Notes under the pieces: model-generated
The model's database searches: none
Seen by the model: the letters and a program-made list of their open reading frames with translations, nothing else
What the model was told of the DNA's origin: nothing
Translations under genes and position numbers: made by a program
Assembly (NCBI GenBank): GCA_023393635.1
Contig: JAEWKT010000011.1
Location: forward strand, 27,509 to 91,508
Direction of reading: 5' to 3'
Length of the DNA stretch: 64,000 bases
Source: Pseudomonadota bacterium
GTDB taxonomy: Bacteria; Pseudomonadota; Gammaproteobacteria; Pseudomonadales; Moraxellaceae
Shown here: positions 46,695 through 55,892 of the stretch, in pieces
How the letters are laid out: each line of letters opens with the position of its first letter
How positions within the stretch are numbered: position 1 is the first letter of the stretch

Positions 46695-48407
46695 TTATGA
46701 GGTAAAACTCCGTGCAATAATTGCCCTGGCATCTACCTCTACAGGCAATGTACCGTAGTTATGTGCGCCCTGTTGCCCTAAACGGGCCTGACAAAAAGCA
46801 TGACTAACAAATTGTGGCGCATGTTGTAATAATAGCGCAGCTTGTAGCACCACAGCCAACTGATCCACTATCGTACGCGCACGAAATTCCAATTGCTCAG
46901 GGTAGGCAAATTCCGCTTTAAGCTTGGCCACTGCGGCATCAAACAGGTTATGGCTACCTAAGGCCAAACTCACTTCGTTAAAATAAGCCTGCACCGTTTC
47001 AGGGGTTTTTTGCATGGCACGCAGCACATCCAGACACTGTACGTTGCCTGAGCCTTCCCAAATACTATTAATTACTGCTTCACGATATAAGCGTGGCATT
47101 GGCCCATCTTCCATCACACCATTACCGCCAATCACTTCCATTGCTTCATAACTATGATTGGGTGTGCGCTTGCAAATCCAGTATTTGCCAATGGCAGTAG
47201 CAATTCGTGCCAATAATGCAGCATGATATCCTGTCTCGTTAGCCTGCTCTTTTTGATCCAGTGCCTGTGCCATGCGCATGCTTAACGCCAATGCACCTTC
47301 ATACTCTAGCGCAAGGTCGGCCAGCAGGTTTTGCATTAAAGGCTGGTCAATCAGCTTTTTGCCAAATACTTCGCGCTGCTGGCAATGATGAATAGCCTGA
47401 ATGAGCCCCATACGCATAATGGCACTTGAACCCAGCATACAATCAAAACGGGTTAAGCTCACCATTTCAATAATTGTGGCAACCCCACGACCTTCCTCAC
47501 CCACTAACCAGCCAAACGCGCCACGAAACTCTACTTCACTCGAGGCATTGGACACGTTGGCCATTTTATTTTTTAGGCGAATCACCTGTAAGCTATTTTT
47601 ACTGCCATCAGGACGCCAGCGCGGTACCAAAAAGCAGGATAGTCCAGCATCGGTCTGCGCCAGCACCAAGAACAAATCACACATTGGGGCAGACAAAAAC
47701 CACTTATGCCCAGTAATCTCAAAACATTTGAGATCATCATTTTTGGCAGCACCCGCCTCATCAATTGCTTTAGCAAAGGTTGTGTTGGCACGCACATCTG
47801 AGCCACCTTGTTTTTCGGTCATGCCCATGCCTACAGTTAGGCCGTTTTTTTGGTTGGCGGGCAAATTACGCCGATCATATACACTGCTTAAAATTTTATC
47901 CTGCCACATGGACGCAAGCTTGGGTGTGGTGCGAATACTAGGAATACTGGCAAAAGTCATGGTGGTCGGGCACATATGTCCTGCTTCTATCTGACCTTGC
48001 ATTAAATATTGTGCTGCACGTGCTACATGCGCACCAGGCTTTGGATTTAACCAGGGTGCTGAATGCAACTGATTGGCAAATGCACTGTGCATAAGCTCAT
48101 GATAGGCAGGGTGATAATGCACAATGTCTACCCGATTGCCAAAACGGTCGTGTGTGTCAAGCTCAGGTTTATATTTATTGGCCAAATGACCTAATTGTAA
48201 ATACTCGCTAGCCCCTGTGATGGCACCAAATTGTTGAAGTGCATCCATTGCCCAGCTCGCGCCTCCACGCTGTACTGCTTCTTGTAGGGCAGGGTCTGAT
48301 TCAAATAAATTAATGTCTTCTAATACCGTTGCCACATTAAAAATGGGGTGGGTTTCGGCTTGCTCGGCAGCTTGGGGAAAAGCAGTGCGTGGGGTATGCT
48401 GATTCAT
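46695..48407 (-). CDS. aidB: AidB-like acyl-CoA dehydrogenase
   Basis: This 570-residue FAD protein closely follows E. coli AidB in layout: HPAYHELMHSAFANQ, CPTTMTFASIPSI, GMGMTEKQGGSDVRANTT, GHKWFLSAPMCDLFLVLAQT and LYREAVINSIWEGSGN. AidB is part of the Ada adaptive response and binds DNA as well as flavin; its isovaleryl-CoA activity is weak. AAGGA precedes the ATG. It is about 40 kb from the ada-like and alkB genes here, so it is not in their operon. A general acyl-CoA dehydrogenase role cannot be excluded. Confidence 0.88.
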   Translation of the reverse strand: MNQHTPRTAFPQAAEQAETHPIFNVATVLEDINLFESDPALQEAVQRGGASWAMDALQQFGAITGASEYLQLGHLANKYKPELDTHDRFGNRVDIVHYHPAYHELMHSAFANQLHSAPWLNPKPGAHVARAAQYLMQGQIEAGHMCPTTMTFASIPSIRTTPKLASMWQDKILSSVYDRRNLPANQKNGLTVGMGMTEKQGGSDVRANTTFAKAIDEAGAAKNDDLKCFEITGHKWFLSAPMCDLFLVLAQTDAGLSCFLVPRWRPDGSKNSLQVIRLKNKMANVSNASSEVEFRGAFGWLVGEEGRGVATIIEMVSLTRFDCMLGSSAIMRMGLIQAIHHCQQREVFGKKLIDQPLMQNLLADLALEYEGALALSMRMAQALDQKEQANETGYHAALLARIATAIGKYWICKRTPNHSYEAMEVIGGNGVMEDGPMPRLYREAVINSIWEGSGNVQCLDVLRAMQKTPETVQAYFNEVSLALGSHNLFDAAVAKLKAEFAYPEQLEFRARTIVDQLAVVLQAALLLQHAPQFVSHAFCQARLGQQGAHNYGTLPVEVDARAIIARSFTS

Positions 48408-48544
48408 AACGCATCCTTGTGTGTAAATCAGGTAATATCTCTACTTTACTGTAATTCATGCATTGCACTCATTGATGAAAAGTAACTTAGGCTGACTAGA
48501 CAGTCATTCACATTAAATGAAAGCATTAGCAGAGAAATCAACGG

Positions 48545-48760
48545 TTAGCATTTATGCTTATTCGCCTGTTGTAAGGCTTCATCGCACCGCTTGCAATTTA
48601 AGCAATGACCCAACATGCGCTGCCTACCTTCAGTACTCATAACCCAGGATCGGTTAATCCATGGTGGGTTATGCCGCATATGCTGGTTGTGTCCACAAGC
48701 CAGCTCGGCTACCCAGTGCTGTTCTTCATCCTGATGAAAACCAACAATTGCCTGCTGCAT
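48545..48760 (-). CDS. DUF3565 small cysteine-rich protein
   Basis: This 71-residue protein starts at ATG 48760, preceded by AGGGGAGTGAAT. The longer upstream frame (to 48997) is not supported. The sequence MQQAIVGFHQDEEQHWVAEL followed by CGH, HNPPW and a C-x2-C near the end (LNCKRC) matches the DUF3565 family and suggests a small metal-binding fold. The function is unknown. It is upstream of aidB on the same strand. Confidence 0.85.
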   Translation of the reverse strand: MQQAIVGFHQDEEQHWVAELACGHNQHMRHNPPWINRSWVMSTEGRQRMLGHCLNCKRCDEALQQANKHKC

Positions 48761-48900
48761 ATTCACTCCCCTAAAGTTTAGCCTGAAGGATAAAAAACAA
48801 CCCCTATAGTGTGAGTATAATGAGTGAATTGATTTTTTTGGTAAAATTAGGCGGGATGCGCAATTTTTTCGGCATAATCTGATAAAAATGACGAGTCTGC

Positions 48901-49632
48901 ATGATGCGAAATATTTTTCTTCGTTGGCGTAACTTAAAGCGCCTGCCTTCTGCTTGGTTGCTGATGTTGCAACTGTCCATGCTGCTAATTTTGCCATTCA
49001 CCACGGGAAGCTTAAACAGTAATGCCACGATATGGGGGCTGGGCACGCTGGTGTTGCTTCTAATTGCAGTCATTATCAGGCGTAGCCCAATTTATAGCAC
49101 GGTGGGCTTGGGACTGGTACTTTCGGCGCTGTTATTGTCCGTTACCTTAATGCTGGGCTATACCTCAACATATTTGCAGATTGTCTCTAATCTGGTCGAA
49201 GCCGCAGCTTATATTTATGCAGCGGTAGGCTTGATGATGTACATGTTTGCCGACCGCTACCTCACTAGCGATGAGCTATTTGCGGCGGCAGCTGTGTTTA
49301 CCCTGTTTGCCTGGGCTTTTGCCTTTTTGTATAACGCCTGCCAGATCGTTTATCCAGAAAGTTTTAGTCTGGCTGGCGAGCCAGTGCGCCGCTCCTGGGT
49401 AGAGCTGTTATTTTTAAGTTTTAGTGTGCAGTCCAATACGGGTTTGAGTGATCTGGTGCCAGCAACGCCACAGGCACGAATGCTGGTGGCATTGCAGATG
49501 TTTGTTGGGGTGATGTATTTAACGTTAATTGTGTCCCGTCTGGTGACGCTGCATTATGTGAGAAACAGGCCAGTACATGAGGCACATGAACAAAACGAAA
49601 GTGTAAGGAATAAGGTTGATGAGGAGTCTTGA
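48901..49632 (+). CDS. Two-pore-helix ion-channel-like membrane protein
   Basis: This 243-residue membrane protein has about six hydrophobic helices. The C-terminal third, LLFLSFSVQSNTGLSDLVPATPQARMLVA, resembles the pore loop and following helix of Ion_trans_2 potassium channels (T-x-G-Y-G-D-x-x-P). The selectivity filter here reads TGLSD, so K+ selectivity is doubtful. The final ~25 residues are charged and cytosolic. ATG codons at 48901 and 48904 are adjacent. It is divergent from the DUF3565 gene. Confidence 0.75.
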   Translation: MMRNIFLRWRNLKRLPSAWLLMLQLSMLLILPFTTGSLNSNATIWGLGTLVLLLIAVIIRRSPIYSTVGLGLVLSALLLSVTLMLGYTSTYLQIVSNLVEAAAYIYAAVGLMMYMFADRYLTSDELFAAAAVFTLFAWAFAFLYNACQIVYPESFSLAGEPVRRSWVELLFLSFSVQSNTGLSDLVPATPQARMLVALQMFVGVMYLTLIVSRLVTLHYVRNRPVHEAHEQNESVRNKVDEES

Positions 49633-49700
49633 GATTAGAAGTAAAGCTTTTAAGGAGTTTGCCTTACTGTTTAAAAACTAATTGCGTCTGAGGGTTGACT

Positions 49701-49740
49701 TCTCTATATTATTAAACTCATAGGTTTAATAATATAGAGA
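49701..49740. promoter_or_regulatory. Perfect 17-bp inverted repeat covering the ribosome-binding region
   Basis: Arms TCTCTATATTATTAAAC (49701-49717) and GTTTAATAATATAGAGA (49724-49740) flank TCATAG. The right arm ends four bases before ATG 49745 and includes most of the only AG-rich ribosome site (AGAGAAG). It could be an operator, or an mRNA hairpin that hides the start region. Confidence 0.85.
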
Positions 49741-49744
49741 AGAT

Positions 49745-50236
49745 ATGCAACTGGTAAAAGCGTGGGATGCAATTCAGCAAGTATTTACACAGGCTCAAGC
49801 CTCTACAATGCATTGCTCAATTGCCTCAGTCAATGAACAGGGTCAGCCTCATATTACCCCCATTGGAACAGTATTTTTACGTGACGATCAAACAGGATAT
49901 TTCTTTGACACTTATACAAAGCAATTCGCTGAAAACGTAAAATATAATCCTAAAGTATGTGTAATGGCGGTGAATGCGAGTAAGGGTTTCTGGTTAAAAT
50001 CTTTAGTCCTGGGAAAGTTTGCTACCCAGCCTGCTATTAGATTGTACGGAGAAATTAGCGAGTTAAGAGTAGCGAAGAAAGAGGAAATTGCTGCGGTACA
50101 AAAGCGCATCAGGCCTTTAAAGTGGACAAAAGGAAGTCGGTTGATTTGGTCGAATTTTACGCATGTGCGTGATATCCACTTTACTGAGTATCGTCCTATC
50201 AAATATCCAAATATGCTACCTGATGAGCTTGAATAA
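49745..50236 (+). CDS. Pyridoxamine 5'-phosphate oxidase-like FMN-binding protein
   Basis: This 163-residue protein has a split-barrel flavin-binding fold: HCSIASVNEQGQPHITPIGTVFL (~21-43) and GYFFDTYTKQFAENVKYNPKVCVMAVN (~50-76) are typical of the superfamily. These proteins bind FMN, F420 or heme and act as small reductases. The true PdxH substrate residues cannot be confirmed, so it is unlikely to be PdxH itself. It is a lone gene between two inverted repeats. Confidence 0.85.
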   Translation: MQLVKAWDAIQQVFTQAQASTMHCSIASVNEQGQPHITPIGTVFLRDDQTGYFFDTYTKQFAENVKYNPKVCVMAVNASKGFWLKSLVLGKFATQPAIRLYGEISELRVAKKEEIAAVQKRIRPLKWTKGSRLIWSNFTHVRDIHFTEYRPIKYPNMLPDELE

Positions 50237-50255
50237 ATTATTAAATGACAGGCAT

Positions 50256-50284
50256 AAAAAACGGCACCCTAAAGCACCGTTTTC
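50256..50284. terminator. Bidirectional terminator between the FMN protein gene and uvrA
   Basis: AAAACGG (50258-50264) pairs with CCGTTTT (50277-50283) around a 12-base loop, with A/T-rich flanks. Both genes converge here. Confidence 0.7.
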
Positions 50285-50304
50285 TATTTCTTAATTTCAA
50301 CCTC

Positions 50305-53133
50305 TTATTTTAACAGGGGCTTCAAAAAATGCCCTGTATAAGATGCCTTTACTTTCACAATTTGCTCAGGCGTTCCTTCAGCAATAATCATCCCACCGCC
50401 AGAACCACCTTCAGGGCCTAAATCAATCACCCAGTCGGCAGTTTTAACCACGTCCAGATTATGCTCAATCACCACAATGCTGTTGCCCTTGTCACGCAGG
50501 TGATGCAGGATTTCCAGTAGCTTGGCGATATCATGGAAGTGCAGGCCAGTGGTTGGCTCATCCAGAATATACAAGGTTTTGCCCGTATCCCGTTTGGCCA
50601 GTTCACGTGCTAATTTAACCCGTTGCGCTTCACCACCAGACAGCGTGGTCGCTGCTTGGCCTAAACGGATATAGCCCAAGCCCACTTGAATCAAGGTTTC
50701 CAATTTCCGATAAATCGATGGAATGGCTTCAAAAAATGCCGCCGCATCTTCTACCGTCATTTGCAGCACATCAGAAATATTCTTGCCTTTGTAGTTTACT
50801 TCCAGCGTTTCACGGTTGTAGCGTTTGCCATGACATGCATCACAGGGCACATACATGTCTGGTAAAAAGTGCATGGCCACTTTAATCATGCCATCACCTT
50901 CACAGGCTTCACAGCGGCCGCCTTTCACGTTAAAGCTAAAGCGACCAGCAGCATAACCACGTGATTTTGCTTCTACCGTTTGCGAAAATAACTCACGAAT
51001 TGGCGTAAATAAACCTGTATAGGTAGCAGGGTTGGAGCGTGGTGTACGGCCAATTGGACTTTGGTCAATATCCACTACTTTATCCAAGTGCTGCAAACCA
51101 TCAATACTGGTAAATTTTTCAGCCGTTAAAGTGGTGGCGCCATTTAACTGGGTAGCAGCCAATGGTAATAAGGTGCGGTTAATTAAAGTAGATTTGCCCG
51201 AACCCGAAACACCCGTCACACAAGTAAACAAGCCCAAGGGAATACTTAAGTTCACATCGCGCAAGTTGTGACCTGATGCGCCATTCAGTTGCAGCATTTT
51301 CTCGCTGTCGATGGCAGTGCGTTGTTCAGGTACGGCAATTTTTAAGCGACCAGATAAATACTTGCCCGTAAGTGATTCAGCATTGGTTTCAATATCAGCC
51401 GCTGTACCTTGGGCAATAATTTCACCGCCATGCACGCCTGCGCCAGGGCCAATATCAATAATATGATCCGCCGCACGAATGGCATCTTCGTCATGCTCAA
51501 CCACTAACACCGTATTACCAAGATCACGTAAACGGATTAAGGTTGCCAATAAGCGATCATTGTCGCGTTGATGCAGGCCAATCGATGGCTCATCCAGCAC
51601 ATACATGACACCCATTAAGCCCGCGCCAATTTGTGAGGCCAGACGAATCCGCTGTGCTTCCCCACCAGACAAGGTATCGGCCGAACGCGACAGGCTTAAA
51701 TAATTTAGGCCAACACTAACCAGAAAATGTAGGCGCTCACGGATTTCTTTAAAAATCTTGTCGGCAATTTCGCCTTTGGCACCTTCAAGCTTCAGTTCCT
51801 GATAGTATTCCGCAGCATCACCAATCGACATACGGGTGACTTCTGGCAAGGTGCAGTTAACCACTTTGACATTGCGTGACAGCTCATTTAAACGTGAGCC
51901 ATCACAGGCATCACAGGCCGCGTTGGATAAATACTGCGACAAATCATCGCGTACCAGATTACTTTCAGTTTCGCGGTAACGACGATCCAGATAGGGCAAT
52001 ACGCCTTCAAATACCATCACGCGATGCTGTTTGCGACCGCGCTCATCCACATAAGAAAAATCAATCTTTTCTTTACCCGAACCATTGAGTACAAGGTTTT
52101 GCTGGGTTTTGGGCAAGGCTTGCCAAGGTGCATCCATGTCAATGTCATAGTGCGCAGACAGCTTGGTAATAAAGCCAAAATAATAGGGACGTTGTCGATC
52201 CCAACCGCGAATGGCGCCTTGGTTTAAGGACAGCTCTGGGTTAGGAATCAATTTCTCGGCACTAAAGTGACTACGCACGCCCAAGCCATCACATACAGCA
52301 CACGCCCCATACGGGTTATTAAATGAAAACAAACGCGGTTCTAGTTCAGCAACCGCACGGTCACACTGCGGACAGCTATGCTTGGCTGAAAATACCTGAT
52401 CAGGCTGACTACCATCCATCCAGGTGAGCGTGGCAATATCACCACCCAAACGCAGGGCAGTTTCAAATGATTCTGCCAGACGATTACCCAGGTCTTCACG
52501 AATTTTAAAACGGTCAACAATCACTTCAATGGTGTGTTTTTTCTTCTTATCGAGTTTTGGTGGATCATCCAGCTCAATAATCTCGCCATCCACACGAGCG
52601 CGCACAAAGCCCTGACTTTGCATTTGTTCAAACAAATGGGTGTATTCCCCTTTACGCTCACGCACCACAGGCCCTAGCAGCATCAGGGCAGTGCCTTCAG
52701 GTAGGGCTTTAACCGTATCAACCATTTCACTAATGGTTTGCGCCACCATGGGCAAATCATGTTCTGGGCAAAACGGTGTCCCCACGCGCGCATACAGCAG
52801 GCGTAAATAATCGTAGATTTCAGTAATGGTGCCCACAGTTGAGCGCGGATTATGGCTGGTTGATTTTTGCTCAATAGCAATGGCAGGGGATAAGCCTTCA
52901 ATGCTATCAACTTCTGGTTTTTCCATTTGCGACAAAAACTGCCGTGCATAAGCCGATAATGATTCCACATAACGACGCTGGCCTTCGGCATATAAGGTAT
53001 CAAATGCCAGCGAGGACTTACCTGAACCTGACAACCCAGTAATGACCACAAATTTGTCACGCGGAATATCTAAGGATATATTTTTTAGATTATGCGTTCT
53101 TGCACCACGAATACGGATTTCACTTTGGCTCAT
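50305..53133 (-). CDS. uvrA: Excinuclease ABC subunit A
   Basis: This 942-residue ATPase recognises bulky DNA damage and loads UvrB in nucleotide excision repair. It has two ABC modules: Walker A GLSGSGKSSLAFDTLYAEG (~33-51) and GVSGSGKSTLI (~640-650). It also has two signature motifs (LSGGEAQRIRLASQIG and LSGGEAQRVKLAREL), and zinc-finger Cys pairs (CPQCDRAV; CEACEG; CDACHGKRYN). The length is normal. It is divergent from the MFS gene. Confidence 0.98.
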   Translation of the reverse strand: MSQSEIRIRGARTHNLKNISLDIPRDKFVVITGLSGSGKSSLAFDTLYAEGQRRYVESLSAYARQFLSQMEKPEVDSIEGLSPAIAIEQKSTSHNPRSTVGTITEIYDYLRLLYARVGTPFCPEHDLPMVAQTISEMVDTVKALPEGTALMLLGPVVRERKGEYTHLFEQMQSQGFVRARVDGEIIELDDPPKLDKKKKHTIEVIVDRFKIREDLGNRLAESFETALRLGGDIATLTWMDGSQPDQVFSAKHSCPQCDRAVAELEPRLFSFNNPYGACAVCDGLGVRSHFSAEKLIPNPELSLNQGAIRGWDRQRPYYFGFITKLSAHYDIDMDAPWQALPKTQQNLVLNGSGKEKIDFSYVDERGRKQHRVMVFEGVLPYLDRRYRETESNLVRDDLSQYLSNAACDACDGSRLNELSRNVKVVNCTLPEVTRMSIGDAAEYYQELKLEGAKGEIADKIFKEIRERLHFLVSVGLNYLSLSRSADTLSGGEAQRIRLASQIGAGLMGVMYVLDEPSIGLHQRDNDRLLATLIRLRDLGNTVLVVEHDEDAIRAADHIIDIGPGAGVHGGEIIAQGTAADIETNAESLTGKYLSGRLKIAVPEQRTAIDSEKMLQLNGASGHNLRDVNLSIPLGLFTCVTGVSGSGKSTLINRTLLPLAATQLNGATTLTAEKFTSIDGLQHLDKVVDIDQSPIGRTPRSNPATYTGLFTPIRELFSQTVEAKSRGYAAGRFSFNVKGGRCEACEGDGMIKVAMHFLPDMYVPCDACHGKRYNRETLEVNYKGKNISDVLQMTVEDAAAFFEAIPSIYRKLETLIQVGLGYIRLGQAATTLSGGEAQRVKLARELAKRDTGKTLYILDEPTTGLHFHDIAKLLEILHHLRDKGNSIVVIEHNLDVVKTADWVIDLGPEGGSGGGMIIAEGTPEQIVKVKASYTGHFLKPLLK

Positions 53134-53441
53134 GTAGGTCTCAGCTAATGATGGATGGACAACAGTTCAGCAGGCGCATTGATAGATTAAAGATCATCTA
53201 TTAAAAATCATGCACTCAAGATCAGGCAACACATAAGATAGCTACTGATTAAGATCATAAAGTTTAAGCCTAAATATGGTGCTGTTTTATGTAATTTCAA
53301 GTTGTTATTCGGCACAATTGTCATTAAAACGTCTTGTACTTTGGTGGGATACCCTGCCCAAAGCGGCATGTTTAATGCTTAAAATCAGGGTATACTGTTC
53401 GCAAAATTAATGAAATCAACCACCAAGGGATTCTGCTTTTC
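53134..53441. promoter_or_regulatory. uvrA / MFS divergent promoter region
   Basis: This gap of about 308 bases holds no gene. A good -10 hexamer TATACT (53391-53396) fits the MFS gene about 46 bases upstream of its start. An inverted pair ATACCCTG (53349-53356) / CAGGGTAT (53386-53393) overlaps it and may be a regulator site. I see no CTG-N10-CAG LexA box near the uvrA start. Confidence 0.5.
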
Positions 53442-54806
53442 ATGAATGCTATAGAACGTCGATCCACGTTTGCCCTGGCCAGTATTTTTGCACTGCGCAT
53501 GCTGGGTTTATTCATGATCATCCCCGTATTTGCCATTGCGGGTCAGCAATACCACGGCGCAACACCTGCATTACTCGGGCTTGCAGTGGGTGTTTATGGT
53601 TTAAGTCAGGCTATTTTGCAAATCCCTTTTAGCTTATGGGCAGATCGAATCTCAAGGCGTGGTTTAATCATTTTTGGCTTGTTGTTATTTGCTTTAGGTA
53701 ATGCCATTGCTGCCATGTCAGTGGATATCTGGCAGGTGATTATTGGCCGCGCCATTGCAGGCAGTGGTGCTATTTCAGCAGTGGTGATGGCGTTATTGGC
53801 TGATGTTACGCGTGAAGAGCAACGCAGCAAAGCCATGGCCATTATTGGCATGAGTATTGGCGTGTCGTTTATGCTGGCCTTTGTGCTTGGGCCATTGTTA
53901 ACCAGTCATATGGGCTTAAAAGGCTTATTTTGGTTATCCAGTGTTGCGGGCATTTTGGCGATTTCATTATTACTCATGGTGCCTAAGGTTTCTATTCAAC
54001 ATAAACATGCCAATGGCAACTATAAAGAAAAATTTAAACTGGTACTTGGCAACCATAATTTAAATCGTTTACATGTGTCTATTTTCATGCTGCATTTAAT
54101 CATGACGGCATTGTTTGTATTTATACCCAGTCAACTGGTCGAGTGGGCAGGTATTCCTGTTAATCATCATGGCTGGGTCTATTTGCCCTTATTATTAATT
54201 AGCTTATTTTTCGCCTTTCCCAGTATTATTATTGCCGAAAAGAAAAAGCAAATGCGGCAGATATTTATTGTGGCGGTGCTATTTATTACCGTGGCCTTAG
54301 GGGTATTAAGTGCGTTTTATACCATTAGCTGGGGGTTGTTGTTAGGCCTGGCTTTGTTTTTTATTGCGTTTAACGTGATTGAAGCATTATTGCCTTCATG
54401 GTTATCCAAAATTGCCTTGCCTTCGGTAAAAGCCACCGCCATGGGTATTAATGCCTCCAGCCAGTTTTTGGGGGCTTTTTTTGGCGGTATTTTAGGAGGT
54501 CAGTTACTGGCCAGCTCAAGCACCAAAGTGGCCTGGATTATTTTGTTGGCTTTGGCGTTAAGCTGGTTATTTGTGAGCTGGTTTTTAGAGTCGCCACGTT
54601 ACTTGACTACCTTAACTGTTGAGTTGCATACCATTTCGCGTGACTTAGCCAGCTGGAGCAATAGTGTGCTTGCGGTAGAAGGGGTTGAGGAAGTAGTGGT
54701 GCTGCAAAATGATGGCTTGGCTTATATTAAAGTCGATCAGGAAAACCTGGACGACGATGCACGACAGAAGTTGTCGTCACTGTTAAACCAAGCAGTGGCG
54801 TTTTAA
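53442..54806 (+). CDS. YajR-like major facilitator transporter
   Basis: This 454-residue proton-driven transporter has 12 membrane helices. The MFS motif A appears as LWADRISRRGLIIFG (~66-80) and motif B-like RAIAGSGAISAVVMALLAD follows. A C-terminal soluble ~70-residue ferredoxin-like extension (GVEEVVVLQNDGLAYIKVDQ) resembles the YAM domain of YajR. Its substrate is unknown. The gene lies between uvrA and ssb, an order shared with Acinetobacter as I recall it. Confidence 0.9.
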   Translation: MNAIERRSTFALASIFALRMLGLFMIIPVFAIAGQQYHGATPALLGLAVGVYGLSQAILQIPFSLWADRISRRGLIIFGLLLFALGNAIAAMSVDIWQVIIGRAIAGSGAISAVVMALLADVTREEQRSKAMAIIGMSIGVSFMLAFVLGPLLTSHMGLKGLFWLSSVAGILAISLLLMVPKVSIQHKHANGNYKEKFKLVLGNHNLNRLHVSIFMLHLIMTALFVFIPSQLVEWAGIPVNHHGWVYLPLLLISLFFAFPSIIIAEKKKQMRQIFIVAVLFITVALGVLSAFYTISWGLLLGLALFFIAFNVIEALLPSWLSKIALPSVKATAMGINASSQFLGAFFGGILGGQLLASSSTKVAWIILLALALSWLFVSWFLESPRYLTTLTVELHTISRDLASWSNSVLAVEGVEEVVVLQNDGLAYIKVDQENLDDDARQKLSSLLNQAVAF

Positions 54807-54860
54807 TTCAGACTGGTTTAAAGTCAACTCATCAAAAAATTAAACACGAGGAAAATAGCA

Positions 54861-55367
54861 ATGCGTGGCGTAAATAAAGTAATTTTAGTAGGCACTTTAG
54901 GCCGTGATCCTGAAACCAAAAGCTTTCCAAATGGCGGTTCGCTGACTCAGTTTTCTATTGCGACCAGTGAAAGCTGGAATGATAAAAATACAGGTGAGCG
55001 TCAGGAAATTACTGAGTGGCATCGTATTGTATTGAATAACCGTTTGGGTGAAGTGGCACAGCAATATTTAAGAAAAGGCAGCAAAGTTTATATTGAAGGC
55101 AGCCTGCGCACCCGCAAATGGACGGATAAAGAAGGCCAGGAGCGCTTCACGACCGAAATCCGTGGTGACTCTATGCAAATGCTGGATGGCCCGCGCGGTG
55201 GTCAGGGCGAAAGCCAAGGTCAGGGCATGGATTATGCGCCTTATAGTGCTAAATCCAATAATCAATATTCTGATAATCAGCAAGGCTCAAATCAGTCTCG
55301 AACCAGTGCGGGGCAAAATAACGCACCATCCTATAACACCGACCTTGATGATGACTTACCATTTTAA
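54861..55367 (+). CDS. ssb: Single-stranded DNA-binding protein
   Basis: This 168-residue protein has an N-terminal OB fold (MRGVNKVILVGTLGRDPETK; ITEWHRIVLNNRLGEVAQQYL; VYIEGSLRTRKW). A Gln/Gly/Ser-rich disordered linker leads to the C-terminal acidic tip DLDDDLPF that binds partner proteins. GAGGAAAATAGCA precedes the ATG. Confidence 0.97.
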   Translation: MRGVNKVILVGTLGRDPETKSFPNGGSLTQFSIATSESWNDKNTGERQEITEWHRIVLNNRLGEVAQQYLRKGSKVYIEGSLRTRKWTDKEGQERFTTEIRGDSMQMLDGPRGGQGESQGQGMDYAPYSAKSNNQYSDNQQGSNQSRTSAGQNNAPSYNTDLDDDLPF

Positions 55368-55556
55368 TCAATCACATTCTTTTATAATCCCCTTGAGTTC
55401 GCTTGAATAAAAGGGGTATAAGTACTTATAGAATAAGTCTGTTATTGGCGTTTATATAGCAATATTATAAATAATAGGTGACAACACTCTCGCGATTATA
55501 ATATGATCAAAATAATAGTTTAATATATTATAGCGTTTATATTCGTGGGAGTACCA

Positions 55557-55880
55557 ATGAAACCAGATATTAGTAATTTAACCGTTGCCGAGCTACAGCA
55601 TTTAACCAATGAAGCTGAAGCATTAATTGAAGCAAAAAAAGAACAAGAATTAGATGCAGCTTATCAACAAGTATTGCAAATTGCATCTGATAATGGTGTC
55701 TCAATAGAGGAGCTAATGGCTCGCGGCACTAAATCTGCTAAAAGCACACGCAAACCAGTTGCACCGCGCTATCGTAATCCAAACAATCAACAAGAAACCT
55801 GGACTGGCCGTGGCAAGCAACCCCGTTGGCTCGCAGCCAAAATCGCAGAAGGCGCTAGTTTGGACAGCTTTTTAATCTAA
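55557..55880 (+). CDS. H-NS-family nucleoid protein
   Basis: About 107 residues from ATG 55557, behind GGGAG; the GTG at 55545 is less likely. The N-terminal coiled-coil oligomerisation region (VAELQHLTNEAEALIEAKKE, ~8-40) is followed by a basic linker. The C-terminal DNA-binding core (YRNPNNQQETWTGRGKQPRW) has the GRGKQP loop that contacts the AT minor groove. It could silence AT-rich segments such as the polysaccharide core, but this is inferred. Confidence 0.93.
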   Translation: MKPDISNLTVAELQHLTNEAEALIEAKKEQELDAAYQQVLQIASDNGVSIEELMARGTKSAKSTRKPVAPRYRNPNNQQETWTGRGKQPRWLAAKIAEGASLDSFLI

Positions 55881-55892
55881 GCGTCTGTTTAA

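Noticed and set aside
47401..47994. 197-codon plus-strand frame inside aidB
   Set aside because: It is antisense to strongly conserved AidB motifs and has a Ser/Pro-rich shadow composition.
48761..48997. N-terminal extension of the DUF3565 gene
   Set aside because: The family start and an AGGGGAG ribosome site lie at 48760; the upstream part overlaps the divergent channel-like gene.
53134..53200. SOS (LexA) box before uvrA
   Set aside because: No CTG-N10-CAG palindrome lies near the start, and Acinetobacter-type bacteria lack a standard LexA circuit.
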